Source: Halobacteriales archaeon QH_7_65_31
GTDB taxonomy: Archaea > Halobacteriota > Halobacteria > Halobacteriales > Haloarculaceae
NCBI GenBank assembly: GCA_003021785.1
Contig: PXQU01000001.1
Coordinates: 162,925 to 226,924, forward strand
DNA: 64,000 nt
Direction of reading: 5' to 3'
Below, piece by piece: positions 9,115-18,100 of this stretch; position 1 is the first letter of the stretch, and each line of letters opens with the position of its first letter. The notes below the pieces were generated by a model. The model was not told the origin of the DNA and made no database searches. It saw only the letters and a program-made list of their open reading frames with translations. The translations under genes and the position numbers were made by a program.

Positions 9115-9628
9115 AGGGCGAGGATTCCAGCGCGGGACAGCGGGCCGGTCCCGCGTCCCCGCTGGCAACGTCTCGCTTGCCGGATGGGATCCGGCGAGGC
9201 GATACCGGGTTCGTGCGCGATCCGTCGGCCCCGCGAGGGGTGTGGCGTGTTCGGCGTCCATTCGGACGCGGTATCCGCTTGCACCGTGCATCCCGTTCGT
9301 CTCGGAGAGACGGCGGGGATGCCCCCGGTCGCCCCTTTCGGAGCGTCCGGGCACGGGCCGTGCCATCGGCCTGCCTGCCCTTCAGGCCACGGTGGGCAGG
9401 CACAAGCGAGCGAGGGTCGCGTTTTGTCTGCCGTGTCACCACGGCCTCGGAGACGCCCTCTCGGGAACGGTATGGTGGCCTTCGTCGTCCGGGCGGACCC
9501 CAATCCAACCGCCAGTTTTTGCTCGTTGTGCTTACCCTGATATACGCTGTCAGGAGACTTAATGCCGGCGGTTGTGGCGGCGTTGTCGGATTCATCCCCG
9601 CCGTGAACGGCGGGGCTTTCTCCTCGAA
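9094..9628. mobile_element. Relic or non-autonomous IS200/IS605 (IS1341-type) element
   Basis: The two edges carry related hairpins in the same orientation: CATCCTCCCTGCCCTGAAGG with its complement near 9099-9125, and CATCCCCGCCGTGAACGG with its complement near 9593-9617. Subterminal hairpins of this kind mark the ends of haloarchaeal IS200/IS605 elements. No intact TnpA or TnpB frame lies between them; the open frames inside have low-complexity translations. The element is therefore a decayed copy or a MITE-like derivative. Exact boundaries are uncertain by several bases because these elements make no target-site duplication. It could retain a TnpB guide-RNA-like (omega RNA) end. Confidence 0.6.
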
Positions 9629-9636
9629 CTTCCGTA

Positions 9637-9717
9637 ATGCGACTCGTCGGGTTTGGTATCGTCGCTGCGGCCCTGTTCGTTCTGGGAAATACATCCTTCG
9701 ACACGAGCGGGGAGTAG
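9637..9717 (+). CDS. Very small membrane peptide directly after the IS relic
   Basis: ATG at 9637 opens a 26-codon frame (MRLVGFGIVAAALFVLGN, then TSFDTSGE). It has one hydrophobic helix and ends in TAG. It starts about 9 bases after the right hairpin of the IS relic. It may be a genuine tiny gene, or the remainder of a gene split by the insertion. No homologue is recognised, so confidence is low. Confidence 0.3.
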   Translation: MRLVGFGIVAAALFVLGNTSFDTSGE

Positions 9718-9822
9718 TCACCGAGCGACGGTGGCTCACGGACGGGCGTGTCAGACGGGGAGAAAGAACTCATCGCTTCCCGACGGCAGCAGGCTTAGTA
9801 GTCGGGCGCGTTATCTGTCGGT

Positions 9823-10248
9823 ATGAGCGACGACTGCATCTTCTGTCAGATCATCGACGGCGACATCCCGGCTCGCACCGTGCACGAGACCGCGGAGACG
9901 CTGGCGTTCCTCGACGCGAATCCATTGGCTGAGGGACACACCCTCGTCGTCCCGAAGACCCACGAGAGACGGCTTCAGGATCTCGATACCGAGCGGGCGA
10001 CCGCGGTGTACGAGACGCTCCACCGGCTCGTGCCGGCGGTGGAGACGGCCGTCGACGCCGACGGCTCCAACGTCGCGTTCAACAACGGACCGGCCGCCGG
10101 ACAGGAGATCCCACACGTCCACGGTCACATCATTCCGCGGTTCGACGACGACGGGGGCAGCCCCGTCCACGCGATCGCAGGGAGTCCTCCCGAGCTGAGC
10201 GACGACGAGCTGGACGCGATCGCCGCGGAGATCGAGTCGGGCGGCTGA
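9823..10248 (+). CDS. HIT family protein (Hint-like nucleotide hydrolase)
   Basis: A 141-residue histidine-triad protein that hydrolyses nucleoside phosphoramidates or related nucleotide conjugates. The signature HVHGHII places the triad at residues 98, 100 and 102. C5 and C8 (CIFC) near the N-terminus are the usual half of the zinc site. Length and N-terminal CIFCQII are typical of the prokaryotic Hint/HIT branch. It is a single gene with its own upstream region, ahead of the MinD-like gene on the same strand. Confidence 0.9.
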   Translation: MSDDCIFCQIIDGDIPARTVHETAETLAFLDANPLAEGHTLVVPKTHERRLQDLDTERATAVYETLHRLVPAVETAVDADGSNVAFNNGPAAGQEIPHVHGHIIPRFDDDGGSPVHAIAGSPPELSDDELDAIAAEIESGG

Positions 10249-10291
10249 GCAGGCCGCGCTCGCGGGGCGTGAGCGACGAACCGGGAGAGGT

Positions 10292-10317
10292 GTATTTTTC
10301 ACTTCACGGTGTGAAAA
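10292..10317 (+). promoter_or_regulatory. Promoter with inverted repeat upstream of MinD-like gene
   Basis: A T-rich TATA-like element (GTATTTTT, 10292-10299) lies about 28 bp before the ATG at 10324, which suggests a leaderless transcript. TTTTCAC (10296-10302) and its exact complement GTGAAAA (10311-10317) form a 7-bp inverted repeat that overlaps the TATA element. A regulator bound there would block transcription start. Confidence 0.4.
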
Positions 10318-10323
10318 CAACGC

Positions 10324-11025
10324 ATGAGCAGAGCGACTGCGTTCGTCGGGACGGCCGGTGGTGCGGGCGTGACGCGGCTCTGTGTCGAGAGCGCGGCGCT
10401 GCTCTCGACGGAAGGGGTCGGTGTCGTCGTTCTCGATGCCGCGTTCGCGACACAGGGGTTGGCGAGGCATCTATCGGGGCGACTGCCGACCGACGTGACG
10501 ACGCTCGTGACCGAGGGGCGACCGCTCGGCGAGGCGGCGTACGAGCTACCGACCGCCGGTGACGGAACCGTCGTCTGTGTGCCGGCTCGTGCCCCGTTCG
10601 AGCGACTGGCACGGGCGAAAACACCAGCCGCCGCGGAGGCGTTCGAGCGGCTGGTCGCCACGGCCCGTGACCGCGCCGAGTACGTCATCATCGACGTGCC
10701 GCCGATCGCCTCGAACGAGGCCGTGGCGGCGGTGACAGCCGCCGACGCCGTGACGCTGATCGCGCCCGGCGACCGGACGGAGACCGTTCCCCGTACGCGT
10801 GATCGACTCTCCGACATCGACGCCAGCACCGATACCGTCGTCGCGACCCGGACGGAGGAGTCAACTGTGGCTGACGTGACCGTTCCGACCGAGACGACAC
10901 CAGCAGGGGAGACGCCCGTGGCCGACAGCGACGGCGGGCCGTTCACCGCCGGTGTCGCCGCGGTCGTCGAGAACAGCTTCGATATCGTCGTCGAGCAACC
11001 GACGAACGAGGGACTGTTCTGGTAG
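10324..11025 (+). CDS. MinD/ParA-like protein with degenerate P-loop
   Basis: A 233-residue protein with the SIMIBI (MinD/ParA) fold pattern: an N-terminal glycine-rich loop GTAGGAGVTR, a strand with GVGVVVLDAAF, and the DxP switch segment YVIIDVPPI. The deviant Walker A motif of this family is KGGxGKT, but here both lysines are replaced (A-GGAG-V-T). ATP hydrolysis is therefore doubtful. The C-terminal third is Thr/Glu-rich. It converges with the next gene with no spacing (stops at 11025 and 11026). A second lysine-less relative lies at 12630-13292, on the other side of TFB. The role is unknown; a regulatory or scaffold function is an inference. Confidence 0.7.
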   Translation: MSRATAFVGTAGGAGVTRLCVESAALLSTEGVGVVVLDAAFATQGLARHLSGRLPTDVTTLVTEGRPLGEAAYELPTAGDGTVVCVPARAPFERLARAKTPAAAEAFERLVATARDRAEYVIIDVPPIASNEAVAAVTAADAVTLIAPGDRTETVPRTRDRLSDIDASTDTVVATRTEESTVADVTVPTETTPAGETPVADSDGGPFTAGVAAVVENSFDIVVEQPTNEGLFW

Positions 11026-11520
11026 CTATCCGAGATCGGTCACGTCCGAGCGCGCGTCGGCGAGCGGGTCGTCCGGCTCGACGGAGAGACGCCCGTCGAG
11101 TGCCGTCTCAGCGACGGGGAGCCGGTCGTGGCTCTCGACGTACACCGCGAGCGCGAACGTGTCGTCGTCGGTCTGGGTGAGCGTCTTCGCGTCTGCACGC
11201 GAGATACTCGCATCGAGCCAGTCGCGGACCACCGCACGACCGGTCGGCCCGAGCGGCGAGGTGTCCTCACCGAACAGATGGAGCGTCTTCGCCGCCGTCA
11301 CCGACGCGACGTTCGCGGCGCGGGCGGCGTCGCCGATGCTCGCGCCGTCCGCGTACGCCTCGACGAGCGTGACGGCCGCGGCGGGCGTACACGGCAGTTC
11401 GTCGGCGACCGGCTCCAGCCGCTCGATCAGCGGCGTCTCCGTCCGGTCGGTGACGGCGACGCCGCGCTCGCGCTGGCTGGTCGTCACCGCCACGCCGGCG
11501 GCGATGTCGTCGAGGCTCAT
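11026..11520 (-). CDS. Conserved haloarchaeal protein, possible HTH
   Basis: A 164-residue protein from the ATG at 11520 (MSLDDIAAGVAVTTSQ). The segment TPAAAVTLVEAYADGASIG, followed by DAARAANVASVTAAKTLHLFG, looks like a helix-turn-helix of the sigma-70-region-4 type. The C-terminal part has HDRLPVAETALDG. The gene is divergent from TFB with about 220 bp between the starts, and tail-to-tail with the MinD-like gene. I believe this is one of a set of haloarchaeal families named only by number around mcm and tfb. Function unknown; DNA binding is inferred from the helical pattern. Confidence 0.6.
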   Translation of the reverse strand: MSLDDIAAGVAVTTSQRERGVAVTDRTETPLIERLEPVADELPCTPAAAVTLVEAYADGASIGDAARAANVASVTAAKTLHLFGEDTSPLGPTGRAVVRDWLDASISRADAKTLTQTDDDTFALAVYVESHDRLPVAETALDGRLSVEPDDPLADARSDVTDLG

Positions 11521-11706
11521 ACCGGCTCGACGGAGCCGCGCGACTAAATTGTTTCGCCGAACTTGAGGAACAAAGCTATCACATCGCGGTGGGTATACCG
11601 GATGGGGACGGTCGAAGCCTCGTCTCCGCGTCTTCGTCTCGTAACCGACCGGTGACCGGTGGGTAGTCGTCACGCAGTCGGGTTCTATTCCGTCGAATCG
11701 ACTTCG

Positions 11707-11714
11707 TTTTTAAC
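11707..11714 (+). promoter_or_regulatory. Probable TATA element for tfb
   Basis: GTTTTTAA at 11707-11714 lies about 28 bp upstream of the tfb ATG (11739), the spacing expected for a haloarchaeal leaderless or near-leaderless transcript. Confidence 0.4.
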
Positions 11715-11738
11715 CCCCATCCTGCCCCATGTTCGAGT

Positions 11739-12602
11739 ATGAGCACGACGGCAGAGAGCTGTCCGGAGTGTACAGGGACGGTAACGACGAGCGGGACCGA
11801 GCGGATCTGCTCGGAGTGCGGGCTGGTCGTGAGCGAGGACAGTCTCGACCGCGGCCCAGAATGGCGCTCGTTCGCTGACGACGACGGCGATTCGAAGCGG
11901 ACGGGCGCGCCGCTGACTCGATCGCGCCACGACAAGGGGCTCTCGACGGAGATCGGCCACGCGACGCGGCTCAAGGGACGCAAGCGCCGTCGTGTGGCGC
12001 GGATGCGCCGCCAGCACAAGCGCGCACAGATCGCAACGAAACGGGAGCGCAATCAGGTGTACGGCTTCACGGAGATTCGCGGGCTGGTGAGTGAGCTGTC
12101 GCTCGGCGAGCCGATGCGCGAACAGGCGTGTGCGCTGTTCGAGTCGGCGCAGTCGGCGGATCTGTTTCAGGGCCGCTCGCTCGAAGGGTTCGCCGCCGCC
12201 GCGGTGTACGCCACCTGTCGCGTGAACGGGCTCTCGCGGACCATCGACGAGATTACGGCGACGGCGAAGGCCACTGCCGACGAGCTACGGGCCGCCTACG
12301 ACGCGATGAACCGCGAGCTCGGGCTGCCGGTCGGGCCGGTCCATCCACGAGAGTATCTCGCCCGGTTCGGCTCGGAGCTGGGCGTCGGCTCGTCCGTCGA
12401 ACAGCGCGCTCGCGAGCTGGCAGAGCGCGCCCACGACGAACAGCTCTCCGTCGGCCGCAACCCCGCTGGCGTCGCCGCCGGCTGTCTCTACGCGGCGACA
12501 CGGGAGCACGGGAAGTCGTTCACGCAGGCCGAGATCGGCGACGTCGCAGGGGTGACGCCCGTGACGCTCCGGCGGACGTACGCGGATCTGCGCGAGGAGT
12601 AG
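11739..12602 (+). CDS. tfb: Transcription initiation factor IIB (TFB)
   Basis: A 287-residue general transcription factor that bridges TBP-bound promoters and RNA polymerase. The N-terminal zinc ribbon is CPEC...CSEC (C8, C11, C24, C27). It is followed by the B-reader region (GPEWRSF, then GAPLTRSRHDKGLSTEIG) and two cyclin-like repeats (about 100-190 and 200-285), including the typical GRSLEGFAAAAVYATCR and RNPAGVAAGCLYAAT segments. Haloarchaea have several TFB paralogues and the sequence alone does not say which this is. It sits between two lysine-less MinD-like genes. Confidence 0.95.
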   Translation: MSTTAESCPECTGTVTTSGTERICSECGLVVSEDSLDRGPEWRSFADDDGDSKRTGAPLTRSRHDKGLSTEIGHATRLKGRKRRRVARMRRQHKRAQIATKRERNQVYGFTEIRGLVSELSLGEPMREQACALFESAQSADLFQGRSLEGFAAAAVYATCRVNGLSRTIDEITATAKATADELRAAYDAMNRELGLPVGPVHPREYLARFGSELGVGSSVEQRARELAERAHDEQLSVGRNPAGVAAGCLYAATREHGKSFTQAEIGDVAGVTPVTLRRTYADLREE

Positions 12603-12629
12603 CGACCGTTCGATCAGAGCACCGGAGTA

Positions 12630-13292
12630 TCAGACGTTCGCTCGACGCACGACCGAAGCCAGCTCTGTTACCGCCGTCGCTGCCGGCGAATCCGGCGCGT
12701 ACGTCGTCACCGGGAGACCGTGGCGCGTCGCCCCGCGAACCGCTTCCGATTCCGGGACGCCGACCGCCGGCGCACCGAAGCAATCACGCGCCGCCGCCGT
12801 GTCCGTGCTGCGCGTGACGGCGACAGCAGCTAACCCGGTGTCGAGTCCTCGGGCCAGCCGGCGGACGCGATCCGCGCCCGCGAGCGCACCGTCAGTCGCC
12901 CGAGTGACGAGGACGGTCGCGTCCGCGGCGGCGAGCAGCGCACCGACCGTCTCCCCGAGTCCGGACGGACAGTCCACCACGACCCGGTCGTACTCGCTCT
13001 CGACCGCGCGAACGGTGTCGGCGACGGAGGCGAGATCACAGGCCGCCGCACCCGCGAGCGTCCGGCCACAGGCGAGCAGTGCGACCGGACCGGACTCGTC
13101 GATCGCCTCGATCGGGTCGGCACGGCCGGCGAGCACGTCGTGGAAATCCGGGCCGCGCGACTCGGGCAGGTCGGCCATCGCGAGATCGCCGTCCACGCAG
13201 ACCGCGTCCAGTCGGTCCGCGAGCGCGAACGCGACCGTCGACGTGCCGACCCCGCCGGTTCCGCCGGCGACTGCGAGAATCACGATAGCCAC
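12630..13292 (-). CDS. MinD/ParA-like protein with degenerate P-loop
   Basis: A 220-residue SIMIBI-class protein. It opens VILAVAGGTGGVGTSTVAFA and has the later DGDLAMADL and VVVDCPSGLGETV (switch) segments of MinD/ParA proteins. In the deviant Walker A motif KGGxGKT both lysines are missing (T-GGVG-T-S), as in the paralogue at 10324. The GTG start at 13292 overlaps the end of the upstream gene by 13 bp, indicating translational coupling. It is convergent with tfb. The role is unknown. Conservation of the fold without the catalytic lysines suggests nucleotide sensing or dimerisation rather than a motor function, which is an inference. Confidence 0.7.
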   Translation of the reverse strand: MAIVILAVAGGTGGVGTSTVAFALADRLDAVCVDGDLAMADLPESRGPDFHDVLAGRADPIEAIDESGPVALLACGRTLAGAAACDLASVADTVRAVESEYDRVVVDCPSGLGETVGALLAAADATVLVTRATDGALAGADRVRRLARGLDTGLAAVAVTRSTDTAAARDCFGAPAVGVPESEAVRGATRHGLPVTTYAPDSPAATAVTELASVVRRANV

Positions 13293-13651
13293 TCCGGAGC
13301 GACCGAGTCCGGTGGCGATTCGGGACCGACGAGTGCCCGTCGCGGCGGCCGTGAGCCGCCGAGCGCGTCGAGCAGTCGCGCCGGATCGACCGTCTCCGAG
13401 ACCGGGGTTTCCCGTTCCACGGTCGCCAACGGCTCGCTGTCGGGGGGTGCGGGCGTCTTGAACCCGGTTCCAACGGTCGCGTCCGCAGGGACGCGCACCC
13501 GGAGCGTTCCGCTCGGCTGGTCGGGCGGTGTCGCCTCGGACTGTGGAATCGCCACCGTCACGAGCCGCGGATCGTCGCGTTGGTTCGTGAGCCGACAGGT
13601 GACGAGCGTCCAGTCGCGCTCGCGAATCGCCGTCGTCGTGAGGGTCACCAC
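13280..13651 (-). CDS. Conserved haloarchaeal protein of unknown function
   Basis: About 123 residues from a GTG at 13651 (VVTLTTTAIRERDWTLVTCR). The first half looks like a beta-rich domain and the second half is a Pro/Glu-rich stretch ending in SPPDSVAPEWLS. No hydrophobic segment is present. The start is uncertain: a second GTG follows directly at 13648, and the open frame extends further upstream into the neighbouring gene. The stop overlaps the start of the MinD-like gene by 13 bp, so the two are likely co-translated. Function unknown. Confidence 0.6.
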   Translation of the reverse strand: MVTLTTTAIRERDWTLVTCRLTNQRDDPRLVTVAIPQSEATPPDQPSGTLRVRVPADATVGTGFKTPAPPDSEPLATVERETPVSETVDPARLLDALGGSRPPRRALVGPESPPDSVAPEWLS

Positions 13652-13673
13652 AGCGAGCGTGGTGCGGTATCGG

Positions 13674-14492
13674 CTATAAATCTCGACAGCGGATGACCCG
13701 TTCTCCCGTGGCTGCGGCGATCTCGCTCGCGTCGAGCGGGCCGGCGGCGACGACCAGCGGCGCGGCGAGTCGAGCAGCGCGAGCGGCGGCGAGTCGCCAC
13801 GCGACGGGGGAGTCACGATCGAGCGGTGTCGTCTCGTCCACGCTGTCGAGCGCACGCGTCACCAGCGGGTCGGCGCGATCAGCCAGCGCGGCCCGTGCCG
13901 CGCGCTCGCAGTTCGCGACCCGGTCTTCGAGTTCGAGCCGACGCTGGTGGGTGTCGTAGCGACCGATAGCCCGTTTGCGCTCTCGGGCGAGTCGGTCCGT
14001 CGCCGCCGTCGCTTCGGTCCCCACCTCGGAGAGCCGCGCGGCCGCCTCGCGGTACGCGGCGAGTGCCTCCTCGGGTGGCTCCGTACCGAGTTCACGCCGG
14101 CTGTCCACGACGCCGCGGCGTCGAGCGACCTCCTCGCGAAGGGTGGCCCGGTCCTCGGCACTCGTGTTCGCGACCTGCTCGCGCTCGCTCGCGAGGGCCG
14201 TCGGTTCGGTCGTGTGGTCGGCGAGACGAGCACGGGCGTCGGCCAGCGCGTCGATCTCCGGAACCCAGATCCCTCGCGATCGAGCGACTGCTGCGAGCGT
14301 CGCCCGCCGTGTCGGCGCGGCTCCGACGCCGATCCCGCCGACCACGTCGTGGACGGGCGATGCCCGCCAACACCGAACTCCGTCGGCAGACGGATCGCGA
14401 ACGGCGTCCAGCACCCGAGCGGGATCGAGATCCGTGTCGCGACAGTCGATGACGCGGCCGGTACGGTCCGGGTCGGTGAGTCGGAGCCTCAC
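13674..14492 (-). CDS. Conserved haloarchaeal protein with long coiled-coil region
   Basis: A 272-residue protein. The GTG start at 14492 overlaps the TGA of the upstream gene (GTGA), and RLRLTDPDRTGRVIDCR follows. Residues about 90-215 are Ala/Glu/Arg-rich and helical (for example REEVARRRGVVDSRREL), consistent with a coiled coil. The C-terminus returns to a compact domain ending AAATGERVIRCRDL. It is part of a co-directional run from mcm to the MinD-like gene. No enzymatic motif is visible and the family function is unknown to me. Confidence 0.65.
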   Translation of the reverse strand: MRLRLTDPDRTGRVIDCRDTDLDPARVLDAVRDPSADGVRCWRASPVHDVVGGIGVGAAPTRRATLAAVARSRGIWVPEIDALADARARLADHTTEPTALASEREQVANTSAEDRATLREEVARRRGVVDSRRELGTEPPEEALAAYREAAARLSEVGTEATAATDRLARERKRAIGRYDTHQRRLELEDRVANCERAARAALADRADPLVTRALDSVDETTPLDRDSPVAWRLAAARAARLAAPLVVAAGPLDASEIAAATGERVIRCRDL

Positions 14493-14833
14493 GGATCGCG
14501 ATCGAGCACCCGATCGCGCAGCGTCTCTGGTCCCGGATGGTCGGTCCCGGTCGCAAACCGCGCGTACGGGGTGTACTTCGAGGCCTCTCGCTCGTAGGCG
14601 ACGGCCGCATCGTGGATCTCGGGGACGGTGAACTCGTTGAACGGTCGGGTCCGCTCGACCCGAACCGCGTCGGGATACCGCTCGCGGAGCCGACACGCGA
14701 GGAGCGCGCCGTGGCCGGTTGGCTCGAACAGGACCGCGCGGCCGAACTCCCGAATGACGGTCTCCTCGTGCTCACGACAGAGATTTCTGAGCGTCCGTCT
14801 GGCCGCCCGCGAGTACGCGACGACGAGTAACAT
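14489..14833 (-). CDS. Conserved haloarchaeal protein of unknown function
   Basis: A 114-residue basic-to-neutral protein starting MLLVVAYSRAARRTLRNLCR at the ATG at 14833. It contains HEETVIREFGRAVLFEPTGH and ends ETLRDRVLDRDP. An A+T-rich promoter-like stretch lies immediately upstream, so this is probably the first gene of the operon running to the MinD-like gene. The downstream start overlaps its stop by four bases. I recognise it only as part of the uncharacterised haloarchaeal set next to mcm. Confidence 0.65.
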   Translation of the reverse strand: MLLVVAYSRAARRTLRNLCREHEETVIREFGRAVLFEPTGHGALLACRLRERYPDAVRVERTRPFNEFTVPEIHDAAVAYEREASKYTPYARFATGTDHPGPETLRDRVLDRDP

Positions 14834-14879
14834 ACGACGCCTATTTTTGCGATTGTATTTAGTCGTTTTGCGTCGTAAG
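14834..14879 (-). promoter_or_regulatory. A+T-rich promoter region for the 14833-12630 operon
   Basis: Read on the minus strand, the 46 bp between the mcm-linked small gene and the ATG at 14833 contain CTAAATAC and CAAAAATAG, which are TATA-like. The surroundings are otherwise G+C-rich. Confidence 0.4.
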
Positions 14880-15149
14880 TTACACTCGCTCGATCTCGAA
14901 CTCCGGCTCACCGGAGAGCAGCTCCGTGAGCCGTTCACGAGCTGCGCCTGCAGACGGGGCAAGCACCACTCGGCCGTCGGCCGGCTCGTCGCCCGTCGCG
15001 CGGTAGGCTCGCTGGTCGCCGTCCAGTTCGGTCGCGTACGTCCGGAGCGTGCCGCGAACCCGACGTTCGAGCGTCGAGAGATCACAGTCACCGTCCTCGA
15101 ACTCGGCGAGCGCGTCCTCGATGTTGCGGAGCGTGGAGATTCGGTCCAT
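14880..15149 (-). CDS. Small conserved protein coupled to mcm
   Basis: An 89-residue acidic protein: MDRISTLRNIEDALAEFEDG, then a helix, then GRVVLAPSAGAARERLTELL and a hydrophobic-poor C-terminus. Its ATG shares one base with the mcm TGA (TGATG), so it is translationally coupled to the replicative helicase. That arrangement suggests a replication-linked or MCM-interacting role, which is inference only. No motif is recognised. Confidence 0.7.
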   Translation of the reverse strand: MDRISTLRNIEDALAEFEDGDCDLSTLERRVRGTLRTYATELDGDQRAYRATGDEPADGRVVLAPSAGAARERLTELLSGEPEFEIERV

Positions 15150-18100
15150 CAGACCGTTCGGAGATGATCGGTCGCCGGTTCGTACAGCTCACCGCGGTTT
15201 CTGAGCTTCTCGATCTCGTGTTCGGCCTTGCTCCGCTCCATCCCGACGGCGTCTGCTCGCTCGTACACCTCCTCGACGGGCGCGCCGTCCTCGTACTCGT
15301 CTTCCAGCTCGTTGATGATCCCCTTGATGTTCTTGATCCGGTCGCGCTGGCTCTTGGAGGTCCCTGATTCGATGATATCCGCGTCGAACTCGCCGGTCTC
15401 GGGATCGACGCCGACGTCCTCCAGCGACGACCGCACGATGTCGATGACGCGGTCGGCGTCCTGCTCCTCGACGGTGTCGGAGAGCCGCACCCGCGCGCTG
15501 GCCTCCGCGAGTCGGACGAGCGCCTCCAGCTTCCGTGCGGTGATCGGGATCGGGTTGTCGTTCCCCTCGCCGTCGAGCCGGAGATCCACGTAGAACTCCC
15601 GGATCGCTTGCTTGGCTTCCTCCGTCATCGTCGGGAAACAGCTCCGCTTCGCGTGGGCGACGTACTTCCGGAGCAGCTCGGTGTCGATCGTCGGCTCGAC
15701 GTCCTCGCCGACGCTGTCCACCTGATCCCCGCTGACGTTCGGAGTCGCCATGTTCTCGTGGTGGGTGAACAGCTCGCCCGCGTAGTTCGTCTCGATGATG
15801 TGGTCAGCGAGCGCGCGATCCTCCTCCTCGTTCGGCTTATCGGTCACGGTGAAGATGAGATCGAACCGCGAGATGAGCGGCGGGTCGAGATCGATCTGCT
15901 CTGCCATCGCCTCGTACTCGTCGAACCGACCGTGGACGGGGTTCGCCGCGCCGAGCAGCGAACACCGCGACTTCAGCGTCGCGTTGATGCCGGCCTTGGA
16001 GATGGAAATCTCCTGCTGTTCGAGGGCCTGATGCATCGCCGACTGGTCGTTCGCGTCCATCTTGTCCAGCTCGTCGATGGCCGCGACGCCCTGATCCGCG
16101 AGCACCAGCGCGCCGGCTTCGAGCGTCCACTGTTGCCCCTCGCCGAAGTCATCTCTCACAGCTGCCGCGGTGTTGTGTGTGATGAGACCGTTGCCGACGA
16201 AGTTGTTCGTGTCGGGAACGGTGAGATCGAACAGTTCCTTGCTGCCGGTGTCTTCCGCTACCGTCACCTCGTCCCAGCGGAGGTCTGCATCGACGGTTTC
16301 CCGAACAGTCGGCTCCACGCCACCGAGGTCGATATCCGAGAGCATCGCTGCTGCCCGTTCGCGGCTCGGGTTGTCACCACGTCGGACGTTCGAGTGGTAC
16401 GCACCAGCGGCCCCATCGACCGCAGTGAGCGCGCTACTGACCGGGAGCATCTCTGCTTGGCGTCGATCCGTCGTGGTTGCCGTTTCGAGTGCGGCTCGTT
16501 TCCGCTCGCTCTCGAAGCCGATCGTCGAGGCATAGCGGTCGATGTCTGCGCCGTATATTTCGACGAACTCCTGTGTGTGCTTCGTCTCGATTTCCCTGCC
16601 GTCTGCGAGTTCGTACGTGCCCCGGCGGTCGCGTGTGCGACGGCTCGCTCTGATATCGTACGTTTCGAGCATCGACTGCACCTGTTCGGCAAGCGGCTCA
16701 CTGATCGTCGAGAGGAGGACACTCGATCCGCCGTTCTCGCGCACCGAGACCGACCCGTCGGCGTCCATCAGCCCGCGGAGAAACGCGTCTGCGTCGGCTG
16801 CGACGGTGAGTTCGGATGCGAGCGACAGCTCCTCTTTCGGCGTCTCCATTCCAGCGTTCGCGAACAGGCGTGCGATCGTCACGTTCGAAACGCGGATACA
16901 CGGGACCCGCTCCTCCTGTCGCTCGATCTCGGGCCGTATATCGAACTTCGATTCGAAGATATCGGCCGCGCGTTCAAGCAGCGTCTCGTTACCGTTCGAG
17001 AGTCTGACCATACCGCGATTCCCGTCGCGACGGTTCACACGGATATCGCCGTCGCCGACGACGAGCCCGAGCAGATACAGTAGCTCATCGTCGAACGTCT
17101 CGGGAACCGTGATGCTACTCCCGTGGCGAACCATCAGCCGTTCGAACTCGACGGCGTCACGCGTCGCATCGACGGCGTCCAACATCCGGTCGAGCTTGTC
17201 GAGCGGAACGTGTCGGTTCTTCAGGTGGAGATAGATGAAGTCCTCAGAGAGACCGAGTTCCTCGGCGGCGTCACGGAGGGTTCCGAAGGTCTCGGTGAGC
17301 GACGTGCGGAGGAACTCGATCGATTGCTCCGCGAGACGGACCTTCTCGGTCGTGAGTTCGAGATACTCCCGGACAGACGGCTCCTGACGTTCGATACCGT
17401 CGTACTTCGGTGAAGCGATGTAGTCGCCGGATTCGACATCGCCGATCGCGCGCCACTCGATGCCTCGCTCGCCACAGACCAGTACGGGCGTGTTCACCGA
17501 TGCTTCGAGCGTCTTTCCGTGGCTCGTTTCCAGCCGGCGACACGGCTTCTCGGGCATCCGCCAGACGTGAGAGCTGTCGACGGGAGCCATCTCACCGGCA
17601 TCGCGGTCGAACGTCTGAAGTTCGATCGATTTCGGAACGCGCGTCTCGGTCTCGACCGGCTCGGGAAGCTCGTCGGTGACGAGATCACGGATCGGAACGA
17701 ATCCGTCGCTCGTCTGAATCGTCGTGTCGCCGGTGACACAGAGTCCCGCCGAACTGCTGCCCTTCCCCGAGGTGTACACCGAACGGGGTGAGAGCTTCTT
17801 CACGTACTGGAGGATCTGGGAGTTGTGTGAGACGACGTTGTCAGAGATGTAGCTGTGGGTCCCCTCCACTTCGAGATCGTACACCCACTCGTAGTCGGGA
17901 GCGACCGCGTCGATGGACTCGATACGGTCCCAGCGCACGTCGCTCTCGGCGAGCCGACGAAGCGACGCGGTACGATCCGCAGCAGCGAGTCCCTCGTCAA
18001 TACGATCGAGGACCGCGTTTTTCGCGGCCGTAGTCCCCCCGCCGTCCGGGACTGCCTCGTTCCGTTCGTAGTAGCTCACGGATCCCTGCGTGACGCCCAT

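Noticed and set aside
15608..17083. A 491-residue plus-strand frame inside mcm
   Set aside because: Antisense to the MCM coding region and intein; no domain pattern.
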